Shown: positions 8,465 to 16,359, counted from the first letter of the stretch. The stretch is DNA of 43,622 nt from Chitinophagales bacterium (GCA_020629005.1 JAHDEE010000014.1:12166-55787); one strand, 5' to 3'. Numbers and translations: made by a program. Notes: generated by a model from the letters alone, not told the origin.

Positions 8465-9304
8465 TTACAGTACAATCATACTATTTGAAGCGATCTGCTC
8501 ACCATCAACCACCAAATTGTAATGATACATTCCGGCAAACAAATCCGTAGCATCAAAAGTAACCTCTTGCTTTCCCGCCTCAAAACGATCCTGAGCAACT
8601 TCCATCACAACTCTTCCCTGTGCATCAAACAATTGAATATTCACATCAGCAGCATCGACCAGCACAAAACTGATAGTAGTACTTGCGCTAACTGGATTCG
8701 GGTAATTGCTAATTTCAGCAGACTGAGCAAGATCCGAGGTCTTGTCAGCATAAGTGTAGACTGTTCTCATGGTACGAGTTTGTCCGGATGTATAAGAGCT
8801 GATCACCGATTCTAGAGGATTTCCTTCCGCGTCGTAGCTGGTAGTTACAGCTTGCGTATGATCATACTCAACGGAGGATTTGGCTGTGTTTCGATTTGCA
8901 GCTTCGTTCTGTTCCCAATCGCTTTTGGAAGCATTCCAAACATAAACCTCCTTGCTTTCGGCATCAAATTCTACACGCTGCACTTTGTTCCAGCTACCGC
9001 GAAACTGATCCCAAACCTTTGTCTCTTTGCTTTCTAATTCTCCAGAGAAATCATATTCGCTCGAGGTGCTGGCAAATGCCGTCCAGTCCTGCAGGTCCTG
9101 ATCCCATATCTTGGAAATCGTCTCAACTACGTCGCCCTGCTCATTATATGCAAAAGATAGTTCCTGAATTTTTTCCCACTCACCGCTAATCGGACTAAGG
9201 CGCTCCGTTTGACTGCTGACTGGAGATTGACTCTGTGCACTGAGGCTCGCAGCGCAGAAAAAGGTAAAAGTAATTGCGGAAAGAAGTGATTTTAGACTCG
9301 TCAT
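8465..9304 (-). CDS. T9SS-exported protein with Trp-rich repeats
   Basis: Predicted secreted protein of 279 residues. The start at 9304 gives a clear signal peptide (MTSLKSLLSAITFTFFCAA, cleavage near SLSAQ); an in-frame start at 9349 would place 15 polar residues ahead of it and is rejected. The middle holds imperfect repeats of about 30 residues built around W-D-x-x-x-x-x-W (SKIWDQDLQDW, TKVWDQFRGSW, VYVWNASKSDW), likely beta-strand pairs. The last 80 residues are a T9SS type A sorting domain (ISNYPNPVSASTTISF, IQLFDAQGRVV, GMYHYNLV). Its role is unknown: either a released protein or a surface-held one. It converges with the ABC operon through a shared terminator and has a long AT-rich upstream region. 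Confidence 0.85.
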   Translation of the reverse strand: MTSLKSLLSAITFTFFCAASLSAQSQSPVSSQTERLSPISGEWEKIQELSFAYNEQGDVVETISKIWDQDLQDWTAFASTSSEYDFSGELESKETKVWDQFRGSWNKVQRVEFDAESKEVYVWNASKSDWEQNEAANRNTAKSSVEYDHTQAVTTSYDAEGNPLESVISSYTSGQTRTMRTVYTYADKTSDLAQSAEISNYPNPVSASTTISFVLVDAADVNIQLFDAQGRVVMEVAQDRFEAGKQEVTFDATDLFAGMYHYNLVVDGEQIASNSMIVL

Positions 9305-9644
9305 GTTACCTGCTTTTATGTGTTGAATTGCGACCAACAATTCATTCACGTTTCAAATCGGCTACATGGTGGGGGGCTGTAGTGCTTTTGTCGTACTTAC
9401 GGAATTGAGACCCTACCTACTACAAAAAGTCATCTGTGAATCATCAAAAAGATGACCAATTTTAACCCAACAGTAGCTATTCAATTCATAATCAAAGCCT
9501 TGGTATTTAAAAATTGTTTCATTGAATAAATGGCAGCATTCTACAAGAAAAATAAAGTTTGATCTAAGAGGCTAGTTGGCAAGATACTTACAATTATTTC
9601 CACCCTTTTTGCCTTCAATTTCTGGTCTTCTGTTTCTGAAAATT

Positions 9645-9821
9645 GGAGCGACACAATTCTGCTTCGTGGCAACTTCTGTCCGGCTCTTCGCTATTATTCC
9701 TGCCGCTGCTGCCTGCTTCAGCTTCTGCTATCGGGTCTCTCCGCAGGCTCCGAGCCCCCATAGCAGAGCTTTCGCCACGGCATCATCGGCACTCATAGCC
9801 GCTTCGATCCGGGCTATTTTG
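9645..9821 (+). repeat. 175-bp structured intergenic repeat, copy A
   Basis: One of five copies in the window. It begins GGAGCG and ends GGGCTATTTTG. An inner stem pairs TCTGCTATCGGG (9724-9735) with CCCCATAGCAGA (9756-9767), one mismatch, closing a loop that contains the conserved GGGTCTC and GAGCCCC blocks. Together with a mobile element (9879-10034) it fills most of the 771-base gap before the next gene; nothing coding is supported here. Confidence 0.75.
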
Positions 9822-9875
9822 CCACGACCAGCTCCGTAGAGATTTTTTTATCTTGTCGCAATTTACTTTCTTAGT

Positions 9876-10037
9876 CTAGGGATAGCGAATCAATAGCTGT
9901 CTGATTTTGACGCCGCTAGGAATGATTTAGACGAGGCATTTTTTGACAGCATCCTTGTTGGCTGGTGGAGAAAAATAACGAAGGATAAATCATTTCTAGC
10001 AAGTCAAAATGGACAGTTATTGATTCACTATCCCCTA
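9876..10037 (-). mobile_element. 156-bp MITE-like element, copy 1
   Basis: The element proper is 9879-10034 (156 bp), flanked on both sides by the direct repeat CTA (9876-9878 and 10035-10037). Its ends are near-perfect inverted repeats of about 50 bases (GGGATAGCGAATCAAT at left, ATTGATTCACTATCCC at right) around a core of roughly 54 bases. It has no room for a transposase, so it must be mobilised in trans. It is the reverse complement of the copy at 25341-25496, with about 11 mismatches counted by eye (93% identity). It ends 41 bases before the TIGR00266 gene and may therefore influence that gene's transcript. Confidence 0.85.
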
Positions 10038-10075
10038 ATGAGAGACATGATTGATAACCAAACGAACAGAAAAGC

Positions 10076-10873
10076 ATGAACACGCACGAAATAGACTACG
10101 AAATTTTTGGGGAAGAAATGCAGTATGTCGAGATCGAACTTGACCCACAGGAAACTGTCATTGCCGAACCTGGAAGCTTCATGATGATGCATCAAGACAT
10201 CGTAATGAAGACAATTTTTGGCGACGGCTCTGGAGAAGAACAATCCTTTTGGGGGAAAATGGTTTCCGCCGGAAAAAGAGCACTAACAGGTGAAAGCATC
10301 TTTATGACTGCTTACACTCATCAGGGTGCCGGTAAGCAAACAGTTAGTTTTGCCGCGCCCTATCCTGGCAAAATTATCCCGCTTGATTTGTCCGAGCTAG
10401 GTGGCAAAGTCATTTGCCAAAAAGATGCTTTTCTATGTGCGGCCCAGGGCACAGCAGTAGGCATCGAGTTTTCCAGAAAGTTAGGACGTGGCTTCTTTGG
10501 TGGTGAAGGATTCATCATGCAGAAAGTGGAGGGAGATGGAATGGCATTCCTTCATGCCGGTGGACATGTGCTCGAAAGGACCCTGGAAGTCGGCGAAAGA
10601 CTAAGAGTTGATACTGGCTGTCTGGTGGGCCACGTTGGAACAGTCAATTACGATATAGAAATGGTGAAGGGGGTCAAGAATAAAATGTTTGGAGGAGAGG
10701 GTTTCTTTTACGCCAGTCTGACTGGCCCGGGAAAGGTCTGGATTCAAACACTGCCATTTGCTAGATTGGCCAATCGGGTGGTTCAAAATGCAAGACATTT
10801 GTTTGGAAGTGGAAAGGGCGAGGGCAGTGTTTTAGGTGGCCTGGGCAACTTGTTGGATGGTGATGGATTCTAG
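10076..10873 (+). CDS. TIGR00266/AIM24 family protein
   Basis: A 265-residue soluble protein of the AIM24 (TIGR00266) family, beta-rich proteins with no agreed biochemical role in bacteria. Family signs: the N-terminal YVEIELDPQETVIAEPGSFM segment, the pair of glycine-rich turns FWGKMVSAGKRALTGES and RGFFGGEGFIMQ, VDTGCLVGHVGTVNYDI, and the near-repeat KNKMFGGEGFFYASLTGPG. It is full length; no signal peptide or membrane helix is present. The ATG at 10076 is the only plausible start. The 5' region is unusual because a MITE-like element ends 41 bases upstream, so the promoter is either inside that element or upstream of it. Confidence 0.88.
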   Translation: MNTHEIDYEIFGEEMQYVEIELDPQETVIAEPGSFMMMHQDIVMKTIFGDGSGEEQSFWGKMVSAGKRALTGESIFMTAYTHQGAGKQTVSFAAPYPGKIIPLDLSELGGKVICQKDAFLCAAQGTAVGIEFSRKLGRGFFGGEGFIMQKVEGDGMAFLHAGGHVLERTLEVGERLRVDTGCLVGHVGTVNYDIEMVKGVKNKMFGGEGFFYASLTGPGKVWIQTLPFARLANRVVQNARHLFGSGKGEGSVLGGLGNLLDGDGF

Positions 10874-10907
10874 ATTAATTTAAATTCTTTTTTCGAGTTA
10901 TTTGGAC

Positions 10908-10915
10908 TACTTTTG
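10908..10915 (+). promoter_or_regulatory. Candidate -7 promoter box of lysyl oxidase gene
   Basis: TACTTTTG matches the Bacteroidota -7 consensus TAnnTTTG in full. It would start a transcript near 10922, about 39 bases before the lysyl oxidase ATG. The -33 element is not clear. Confidence 0.45.
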
Positions 10916-10960
10916 CTTATCTACTGATCCTATGGCCCTTACCTCCTTAAGCAAAATCCC

Positions 10961-13759
10961 ATGAGAACAAAATGTAAGATGTGGATCCTGGCGATCCTCC
11001 CGCTGCTATGCGCTACACAATTGACTTCGGAAGCCCAATGTCTCACCTCAGAAGTAGAGGTAATCGTAGAGATTGAAAATGATGTTTTCGCACCTAGCGA
11101 AACTTCATGGACAATCCACGATTCTAATGCAAATCTCATTGCTTCTGGCGCCCCAGATGGAACCACATTATGCGTGGATGCTAGTCTATGTCTTACATTT
11201 ACGATTCGAGACACAGGTGGAGATGGATTATCTAGCAACTTCCTATCCTCTTTCCCTGGCTCATTTACGGTCTATTACGACGGAAATTTGATAAGTACCG
11301 GTGTTGATTTTGGATTTGAAGCAACAGCCGATATGGGCACTTGCTTACCGGGAAGTTCATGCAGTAGCCCCATTCAGGTTACGGAAAACAACACCTACAC
11401 AGCCGCTCCGCCTAACACCTGGTACGAATTCACGGTCTCACAATCCGGCATGTATGAAGTAAGCACTTGTGATCAGGGAAACAGCTGTGACACCCGAATC
11501 TACATGTATGACTACTGCCAAAATCTGCTCTGGCAAGATAACCAGCAAGGCACGATGGCCTATGCAGATGATGTTTGCGGTTTGCTTGCCAAATCCTCAG
11601 TTGCGCTTGCAGCAGGTGATGTGATCTACATTAGAATTGCAGATGATTTAGGCGATTGTGGAATCATCCCGATTGATTGGACTTTGAAATACCAGGGAGC
11701 GATTAGTGGCTGTATGGATGCTTCTTCTTGCACATTCAACCCAATGGCTACCGTTTCTGATCCCAGCAGCTGCCTGTATCCTCCAGATTGCCCTGATGGT
11801 CCCGATCTTGCTGTTGATGAGCAGCAATTGATAGCGACTATATTCTACGAAACCAGATCAAACAGCGATGGCTGCTTCGTGGCTGAAGGCTGCATGAACG
11901 GTTACGGCACCCGAGAAATCCTTCGATTTACTACCAAGATTGACAACATCGGAAATCAGGATTTTTACATAGGACAAACCCCTGCCTCTACTACTGCTAC
12001 GGACCCTCTCTGGGAGTGGGACAATTGTCACTCGCATTGGCACTATGAAGGCTACGCCGAATACGTCTTATACGACGCTGCTGGAAATCTGATACCAATC
12101 GGTTTCAAAAATGGCTTCTGTGTAATGGATCTTTCCTGCGACGGGGGAGGAGTGGCTAAATATCATTGCACAAATCAGGGTATTAGTGCTGGTTGTGAAG
12201 ACTTCTATGACTATGGTTTGGATTGCCAGTGGATTGATATCACGGATGTGGCCGATGGCCAATACACGCTGGTGGTTCGAGTGAACTGGAATCAAAAGGC
12301 TGATGCGCTGGGAAGACAGGAATTGACGTTCAGTAACAATTGGGGGCAAGTGTGCATTGACATTGATCGGACCAATCCAGGGGTTTTGACAGTAATAAAT
12401 ACCTGTTCACCATATGTAGATTGTGCTGGAGACATCTACGGATCTGCGGAGCTGGATTGCAACGGTGTTTGTAACGGGCTGGCTCATCCTGGCGACCTGG
12501 ATGGCGATTATCTTTATACACAAGATGATATCGATTCCTACATCAATGAAATTCTTTACCCTTACATTGCTGCCAGTGCCTGTACCGATCTCGATTCTGA
12601 CGGACAAATTGATTTGAACGATGCTGCGCAAGTGGCTGCTTGCAAAGTAGTCAATGAGAGCAATAACAATACTACTGACCACGACCATTGTAATCTGCCG
12701 ACTACAGAAGTCTACAACCCAAATCAATTGGCCACTTTTAGTATAGGAGATCATGACCCTGTCAATCAATATGTTGACATATATCTTACAAATCCAGGCG
12801 CTCCATTGTTTGCCTACCAATTGCAAATTTCCGGCCTCGAAATCCAGAGCATTAGCTCGATATTGAACGAACCTGGCTACGATATGACCTATGGCTTTAA
12901 CGCCGATGGAGAATTGGTGGCTGTATCGCCCTCCGAAACTCCTACAGGCATGTATGCCACACCAGAACCGCTGATTCGAATTTATTACACAAGCCTGACC
13001 GCTTCTGATGTATGCATAACCGCTGCTCCCGCTGCTATCAATGCTTTGAGAGAAGAAATTGAAACGGATTTCGGAGATTGCCTCTCTGTAAATGGAGTGC
13101 AGTTTCATCTAAAAGTCCTGCTGGAGGGTCCATATTTGTCTACTTCAGCGAGCATGTCCAGTGCATACTTATACTATGGCCTTCTGCCTGTAAATCAACC
13201 CTTTAGCCAGGCCCCTTGGAACTATTCAGGACTGGAACAGGTGCCTGATCCATTGACGCTGCCCTCAGCAATCGTAGATTGGGTACTGGTGGAAATCTGG
13301 GATGACAATGGACTGGTAGATCGTGTGGCAGCGGTAGTATTACAAGATGGCACAGTGACAGATGTTGATGGGGTTGCAAATGGAGTTGACTTCAACTTTG
13401 TAACACAGGGAAGCTATTATGTGGTCGTTCGAAGCAGAAACCACCTGGACCAAAGATCCAACAACATGGTAACGGTCAACAATGCAGCAAATATATTCGA
13501 CTTTAGCCAGGGTGACGTCGCTGGAGGAATGACTTCCTTGACAGAGTTATCGCCAGGAGTTTATGGAATGGCTGCTGGCGACTTTGATGCAAATGGAGTG
13601 ATCAATTTCGTGGACTTCAATCAATACTTGTCAAATAGTTCGGGCCTCCTGTCTTATGACAACGAGGATTGCAATCTGGATAGTCATGTGACAGTCATTG
13701 ATTACAATCTTTATCGCAAGAACAGTAGCAAGATCGCTAGTCCGGAATTGAGATTTTGA
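10961..13759 (+). CDS. Secreted lysyl oxidase with dockerin-like repeats
   Basis: An exported 932-residue protein (signal peptide MRTKCKMWILAILPLLCATQ). The lysyl oxidase domain spans about residues 285-470. The copper ligands are in CHSHWHYEGY (His357, His359, His361). Lys383 in GFKNGFCVMD and Tyr416 in CEDFYDYGLDCQWIDITDV line up with the human LOX residues that form the lysine tyrosylquinone cofactor, and several cysteines around them are also kept. LOX enzymes oxidise protein lysines to aldehydes that crosslink fibrous proteins. Upstream is a beta domain with a GDGLSSNF calcium-type loop. Two EF-hand/dockerin-like pairs follow (GDLDGDYLYTQDD with DLDSDGQIDLND, near 510-560; DFDANGVINFVDF with DCNLDSHVTVIDY, at the C terminus). 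No T9SS sorting domain is seen, so the final export route is uncertain. The bacterial substrate is unknown. Confidence 0.88.
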   Translation: MRTKCKMWILAILPLLCATQLTSEAQCLTSEVEVIVEIENDVFAPSETSWTIHDSNANLIASGAPDGTTLCVDASLCLTFTIRDTGGDGLSSNFLSSFPGSFTVYYDGNLISTGVDFGFEATADMGTCLPGSSCSSPIQVTENNTYTAAPPNTWYEFTVSQSGMYEVSTCDQGNSCDTRIYMYDYCQNLLWQDNQQGTMAYADDVCGLLAKSSVALAAGDVIYIRIADDLGDCGIIPIDWTLKYQGAISGCMDASSCTFNPMATVSDPSSCLYPPDCPDGPDLAVDEQQLIATIFYETRSNSDGCFVAEGCMNGYGTREILRFTTKIDNIGNQDFYIGQTPASTTATDPLWEWDNCHSHWHYEGYAEYVLYDAAGNLIPIGFKNGFCVMDLSCDGGGVAKYHCTNQGISAGCEDFYDYGLDCQWIDITDVADGQYTLVVRVNWNQKADALGRQELTFSNNWGQVCIDIDRTNPGVLTVINTCSPYVDCAGDIYGSAELDCNGVCNGLAHPGDLDGDYLYTQDDIDSYINEILYPYIAASACTDLDSDGQIDLNDAAQVAACKVVNESNNNTTDHDHCNLPTTEVYNPNQLATFSIGDHDPVNQYVDIYLTNPGAPLFAYQLQISGLEIQSISSILNEPGYDMTYGFNADGELVAVSPSETPTGMYATPEPLIRIYYTSLTASDVCITAAPAAINALREEIETDFGDCLSVNGVQFHLKVLLEGPYLSTSASMSSAYLYYGLLPVNQPFSQAPWNYSGLEQVPDPLTLPSAIVDWVLVEIWDDNGLVDRVAAVVLQDGTVTDVDGVANGVDFNFVTQGSYYVVVRSRNHLDQRSNNMVTVNNAANIFDFSQGDVAGGMTSLTELSPGVYGMAAGDFDANGVINFVDFNQYLSNSSGLLSYDNEDCNLDSHVTVIDYNLYRKNSSKIASPELRF

Positions 13760-13890
13760 TGTCTTTTTGCTGGCATGTTTTTTCCTGATCTGCTCGAAGC
13801 AAAGTGCTCAAACTGTTAAATTTGGCCGCTCCATCTACGCAGGGAAAGTAGCTCCTTGAAAAGCGTCACCTGATGCGGAAAGTTTACGGC

Positions 13891-15372
13891 TCATGCCTTT
13901 GGTGCAGAAAGCAATCTATGCAATAGCGCCACTGCTTCAGTCATCTCCTCCTCATTCATCCTTGCAAATCCTAATCGAGACCCGAAAGTTCCAGAATGAG
14001 GTGCGACCACCTGTGGCTTTGCAATGAATAGTCCCAGGGCTGCTGCGCGTTCGCTCAGCTGCTCAATGTTAGCTCTTTGCCTGTATGTTACCCATACGGC
14101 CATGCCGCCTTCTGGCTTCTTGAATTCAACCAGTTCGCTGAGTTGCTGCTGAAGAAGGCAACAAAGGTGATCCCTCCGTTTTCTATAGACTATCAGGGCC
14201 TTTCTAAGGTGGCGCTTGAGCTCACCTTCCTCCATCATCATTGCCAAGGCCCTTTCCATTAGACGGTTCCCCTGCCGATCTATAAAGCGACGTGAATAAG
14301 CTAGGCGATTGATAACATTTTCGGCAGCTATGAGATAGCCAATCCTGAATGCCGGCAGAAGGCATTTGCTAAACGATCCTGTATACACTACAGAACCTTC
14401 GGTATCAGAACTCATCAATGGAAGGATCGGGCTACTCCTGTAATGAAAATCGAAATCGTAGTCGTCTTCAAGAATGGCAAAACGGAATCGGTTGGCGAGC
14501 ATAATCAGTTTCATTCGCCGCTCACAACTAAGGGATACTGTGGTAGGATGATGATGATGTGGAATGATGTAGACTGCTCTGATTTTCTGCTTTTCGCAGG
14601 CTTCTTCCAGCATGTCAATGTCCAGCCCCTCTTCATCGACAGGAATGCGCACCAGCTGTCCACCAAAACTCTCTATAATCGTATTAACTGCCTGGTAGTT
14701 ATTAGAAGCCACAGCAACCTTTTCGCCCGGTTTGAGCAAGCATTTGAAAAATAAGTAAAAGCCCATTATACTCCCTCTGCTGATCAAAACGTTTTCCGGA
14801 TTTACATTGATTCCTCTTGTTTCGGACAAATGTTTGCAAAGCTGTTCTACTAGCATTGGGTCCCCCTTGATATTCCAGGTATATTGAAATTTTCTTCGCG
14901 ATTTGCTCTTCAGCAGACTTCGTAGATGTCTTCCAATTTCTTCTACCGGAGCTAGACGCTCATCAGGGCAGCCATCGTCCAGATTTAGTCTAAACTCGCC
15001 CTGTCTTCCTATGCCCAGATCAGTCGGAATCGAAGAGTCTTCCATTTCGAAGGCAGAAACTTTGAGGGGCGAATGAAAGCGCTTGGCAGGGCGTATTCTT
15101 CTTGCCTTTGCAAGTGGAAGGTCTTCTTTCACAAAATTTCCTTTAGCAGGAACACTGATCAGCCAACCTTGTGACTGCAGCTCTTCATAACTGGCAATAA
15201 TGGTATTTCTATGAACTCCTAACTGGTTAGCAAGACTCCTGGATCCCGGCAATCTCAATCCTGGCTTTACTGCGCCATTTAGAATCTGGCGAATAATGGA
15301 GTTAGCAATTTGAATGTAGACAGGCATTCTACTTGCTTCGTCGATGGATATCATTGTCGCATAAGGTAGCAT
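13891..15372 (-). CDS. MocR/PdxR-type GntR regulator with aminotransferase-like domain
   Basis: A 493-residue MocR-family regulator. The N-terminal GntR winged helix (about residues 12-80: VYIQIANSIIRQILNGAVKPG, LPGSRSLANQLGVHRNTI) is joined by a linker to a fold-type I PLP domain. Around residue 333 the sequence SVVYTGSFSKCLLPAFRIGY carries the Lys that would bind PLP. MocR proteins sense PLP or a PLP-reactive metabolite and often control the neighbouring divergent gene. The ATG at 15372 (MLPYAT) is kept because MLPY followed by PVYIQI is the usual beginning in relatives; a start six codons later is possible. It is divergent from the GNAT gene at 15507, and an inverted repeat lies between them. 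There is no pyridoxine biosynthesis gene next door, so its target is not evident. Confidence 0.92.
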   Translation of the reverse strand: MLPYATMISIDEASRMPVYIQIANSIIRQILNGAVKPGLRLPGSRSLANQLGVHRNTIIASYEELQSQGWLISVPAKGNFVKEDLPLAKARRIRPAKRFHSPLKVSAFEMEDSSIPTDLGIGRQGEFRLNLDDGCPDERLAPVEEIGRHLRSLLKSKSRRKFQYTWNIKGDPMLVEQLCKHLSETRGINVNPENVLISRGSIMGFYLFFKCLLKPGEKVAVASNNYQAVNTIIESFGGQLVRIPVDEEGLDIDMLEEACEKQKIRAVYIIPHHHHPTTVSLSCERRMKLIMLANRFRFAILEDDYDFDFHYRSSPILPLMSSDTEGSVVYTGSFSKCLLPAFRIGYLIAAENVINRLAYSRRFIDRQGNRLMERALAMMMEEGELKRHLRKALIVYRKRRDHLCCLLQQQLSELVEFKKPEGGMAVWVTYRQRANIEQLSERAAALGLFIAKPQVVAPHSGTFGSRLGFARMNEEEMTEAVALLHRLLSAPKA

Positions 15373-15375
15373 AAC

Positions 15376-15417
15376 TGGTCTGTTCGTTTTGTAGAAACTG
15401 GAGTATTTGACAGACCA
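15376..15417. promoter_or_regulatory. Candidate operator: inverted repeat TGGTCTGT / ACAGACCA
   Basis: A perfect 8-bp inverted repeat (15376-15383 and 15410-15417), centres 34 bp apart, lies in the 134-base region between the divergent MocR and acetyltransferase genes, starting three bases from the regulator's start codon. GntR-type domains bind such sites, so autoregulation or control of the acetyltransferase is plausible but not shown. Confidence 0.4.
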
Positions 15418-15506
15418 CTAATTTACTAGCTTTGATAAAGCAAAACAAACATCTTTGCCTACCCACCAAATGCCTTTTTGAAATTTAAAACGAAAATGAT
15501 AAGCAC

Positions 15507-16118
15507 ATGGAAAAGCTGGATTTCAACAAGAACTATACGCTCGAAAATTACAGGGTACTTCTTCGACCACTGGAGCAGGGTGATTTTGAGCATCTTTTGC
15601 CTTTTGCAATTAAAGAACCCAAACTCTGGACCTATTCACTCAAATCGGCCGGAAGTAGAGAGGATTTGGAACGCTACTTTACCGCTGCCTTTGAGATGAG
15701 GGCCCGAAAAACCGCCTACCCTTTTATTGTGTTTGACAAGCATACCGCTGAATATGCTGGATGTACCAGATTCTACGACTTTAGTCAGGAGCATCTGCAT
15801 GCCGATATTGGATATACCTGGTACGGAAAGAAGTTTTGGGGGACTAAGCTAAACAAGAACTGCAAATTCCTCCTGCTTCAATTCGCCTTCGAGCGTCTAG
15901 GTCTCAAAAGAGTAGGATTTCGGGCTGACCAAGACAATAAACGAAGCATTGCGGCCATGAAGAGCATTGGTTGCACAGTAGAGGGCGTTATGCGAAGTCA
16001 TTTCGAGGGGCAAAGAGGAAGACGAAACAGTATTGTATTAAGCATCCTGAACCATGAATGGGATTTCGAAGTAAGAGATAGCCTTGCTTCCAAGATTGCT
16101 GTAGATCAATTGGTGTAA
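15507..16118 (+). CDS. GNAT-family N-acetyltransferase (RimJ/RimL type)
   Basis: A 203-residue cytoplasmic acetyltransferase of the Acetyltransf_3 type. It shows the N-terminal LENYRVLLRPLEQGDFEHLLPF block, strand 4 (AGCTRFYDFSQEHLHADIGYTWYGKKFWG), the region that binds acetyl-CoA (GTKLNKNCKFLLLQFAFERLG), and the RVGFRADQDNKRSIAAMKSI segment that marks RimJ/RimL relatives, ending with EGVMRSHF. In this subfamily the acetyl group goes to an amino group of a ribosomal protein, amino acid or drug; the substrate is not predictable here. It is divergent from the MocR gene and may be its target. The start at 15507 (MEKLDFNKNYTLEN) fits relatives. Confidence 0.88.
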   Translation: MEKLDFNKNYTLENYRVLLRPLEQGDFEHLLPFAIKEPKLWTYSLKSAGSREDLERYFTAAFEMRARKTAYPFIVFDKHTAEYAGCTRFYDFSQEHLHADIGYTWYGKKFWGTKLNKNCKFLLLQFAFERLGLKRVGFRADQDNKRSIAAMKSIGCTVEGVMRSHFEGQRGRRNSIVLSILNHEWDFEVRDSLASKIAVDQLV

Positions 16119-16140
16119 TCCCGAATTTTTTTCATCACAA

Positions 16141-16172
16141 TTTGCATCTTTTACAGGAAGCTTATATCTTGG
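16141..16172 (+). promoter_or_regulatory. Promoter of the poly-Cys leader / peroxiredoxin transcript
   Basis: TTTG (16141-16144), a 20-base gap and TATCTTGG (16165-16172; one mismatch to TAnnTTTG) form a good Bacteroidota promoter. Transcription would start within a few bases of 16179, the leader ATG, so the leader may be translated from a message with almost no 5' untranslated region. Confidence 0.6.
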
Positions 16173-16178
16173 TGCTAT

Positions 16179-16253
16179 ATGAAAACGCAATTGAGCTACA
16201 TGTCCTGTTGTTGTTGTTTCTGCTTGCAGAACAAAACAGGAAGAGTGTGCTGA
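16179..16253 (+). CDS. Poly-cysteine leader peptide (24 aa)
   Basis: A short gene encoding MKTQLSYMSCCCC followed by FCLQNKTGRVC. Six of 24 residues are Cys, including four consecutive TGT codons (16206-16217). It sits between a good promoter and a strong intrinsic terminator upstream of the peroxiredoxin gene, the layout of a ribosome-mediated attenuator. Cysteine-rich leader ORFs that sense charged tRNA-Cys are known in mycobacteria and Bordetella. Here, GAAGAG at the end of the ORF (16240-16245) could pair with CTCTTC (16286-16291) in the 5' arm of the terminator. A ribosome stalled on the Cys codons would leave that segment free and block termination, whereas one reaching the stop would cover it. 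The peptide itself may have no function. The mechanism is inferred; the ORF, codons and hairpin are seen directly. Confidence 0.75.
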   Translation: MKTQLSYMSCCCCFCLQNKTGRVC

Positions 16254-16281
16254 TTGCTTAGGTGAAAATAAATTAATTATA

Positions 16282-16312
16282 AAGGCTCTTCTGATAGGAA
16301 GGGCCTTTTTTT
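16282..16312 (+). terminator. Attenuator terminator before peroxiredoxin gene
   Basis: AAGGCTCTTC (16282-16291) and GAAGGGCCTT (16298-16307) form a 10-bp stem with one G-U pair and a 6-base loop, followed directly by a run of seven T (16306-16312). It lies between the leader stop and the peroxiredoxin ATG at 16360, with no obvious promoter in between, so it likely works as a conditional terminator. Confidence 0.85.
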
Positions 16313-16359
16313 GTGCCTGCTCCTGTTGATGAGTCTATAACCATCAAAAAGACATTGTT

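Noticed and set aside
12407-13108. Long minus-strand ORF (233 codons) opposite the lysyl oxidase gene
   Set aside because: The plus-strand frame has clear calcium-loop and beta motifs here; the minus frame has no recognisable domain and mirrors codon bias of the real gene.
16179-16253. Poly-Cys ORF considered as a metal-binding mini-protein
   Set aside because: Position between promoter and terminator of the peroxiredoxin transcript and the run of TGT codons fit a leader peptide better; metallothionein-like spacing (CxC, CxxC) is lacking.
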